Shown here piece after piece: positions 5,699 through 5,743 of a DNA stretch of 5,743 nucleotides. The DNA comes from Acidobacteriota bacterium. Its GTDB lineage: Bacteria; Acidobacteriota; Blastocatellia; RBC074. The position numbers and the translations under genes are program-made. Location of the stretch: contig JABFSD010000667.1 of the NCBI GenBank assembly GCA_013140935.1, positions 1 through 5,743 of the forward strand, in the 5' to 3' direction. Below the pieces are notes generated by a model that saw only the letters and a program-made list of their open reading frames with translations, did not search any database and was not told where the DNA came from. The stretch's first letter is position 1. Every line of letters starts with the position of its first letter.

Positions 5699-5743
5699 AT
5701 GCTCAAAACGAATTACGAACTCGAACTTTCGGCGACGGATCGG
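5699..5743 (+). CDS. Start of a downstream gene, truncated by the window edge
   Basis: Only 15 codons are visible, reading MLKTNYELELSATDR. The ATG has a good ribosome site and the frame is open to the edge. There is no signal peptide at this start, so the product is not obviously exported like its upstream neighbour. The 38-base gap to the DUF3857 gene, without a terminator-like structure, suggests co-transcription. There is too little sequence to name a family. Confidence 0.5.
   Translation, partial: MLKTNYELELSATDR

Noticed and set aside
1..5743. A multi-gene novel defence, biosynthetic or mobile system
   Set aside because: Genes are on mixed strands, separately spaced, and from unrelated families; no toxin, nuclease, reverse transcriptase, transposase, integrase, terminal repeats or repeat array was seen.

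Overview
The window looks like ordinary chromosomal DNA from a moderately GC-rich, Gram-negative-type bacterium. The best guess is an Acidobacteriota member, perhaps Blastocatellia. This is inferred from the combination of protein families: an MGH1/GH63-like glycosidase, a small secreted Gly-rich beta protein with a CSLGTMYG-type N-terminus, a DUF4126 membrane protein, and an exported DUF3857 protein with a degenerate transglutaminase-like region. No marker gene confirms the lineage. I see no mobile element, CRISPR array, tRNA or rRNA.

Layout. (1) Positions 1-1877, + strand: the 3' part of a glycoside-hydrolase-like gene whose start lies before the window. (2) Positions 1880-2338, - strand: a small secreted protein whose stop codon is only 2 bases from the stop of gene 1, so the two genes converge tail to tail. 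(3) Positions 2339-2827: a 489-base divergent intergenic region. It holds the start signals of both flanking genes, a strong stem-loop followed by a T-run on the + strand (2643-2695), and a tandem 10-bp near-repeat (2753-2772) next to a weak promoter candidate. (4) Positions 2828-3445, + strand: a DUF4126 integral membrane protein. (5) Positions 3446-3686: an intergenic region without a clear gene. (6) Positions 3687-5660, + strand: an exported DUF3857/transglutaminase-like protein. (7) From 5699, + strand: the first 15 codons of a probable further gene, 38 bases downstream and so probably co-transcribed with gene 6.

The genes do not form an obvious single pathway. What stands out is that both large proteins keep the fold-defining motifs of enzyme families but seem to lack the catalytic residues. 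The glycosidase-like protein has Ala and Asp where the catalytic Asp and Glu are expected. The transglutaminase-like region has Asn where the catalytic Cys is expected and lacks the His. Both are read from motif alignments made by eye. They are the main points worth checking, together with the unexplained + strand terminator-like hairpin that has no recognised + strand gene just upstream. I did not find evidence for a new multi-gene system.
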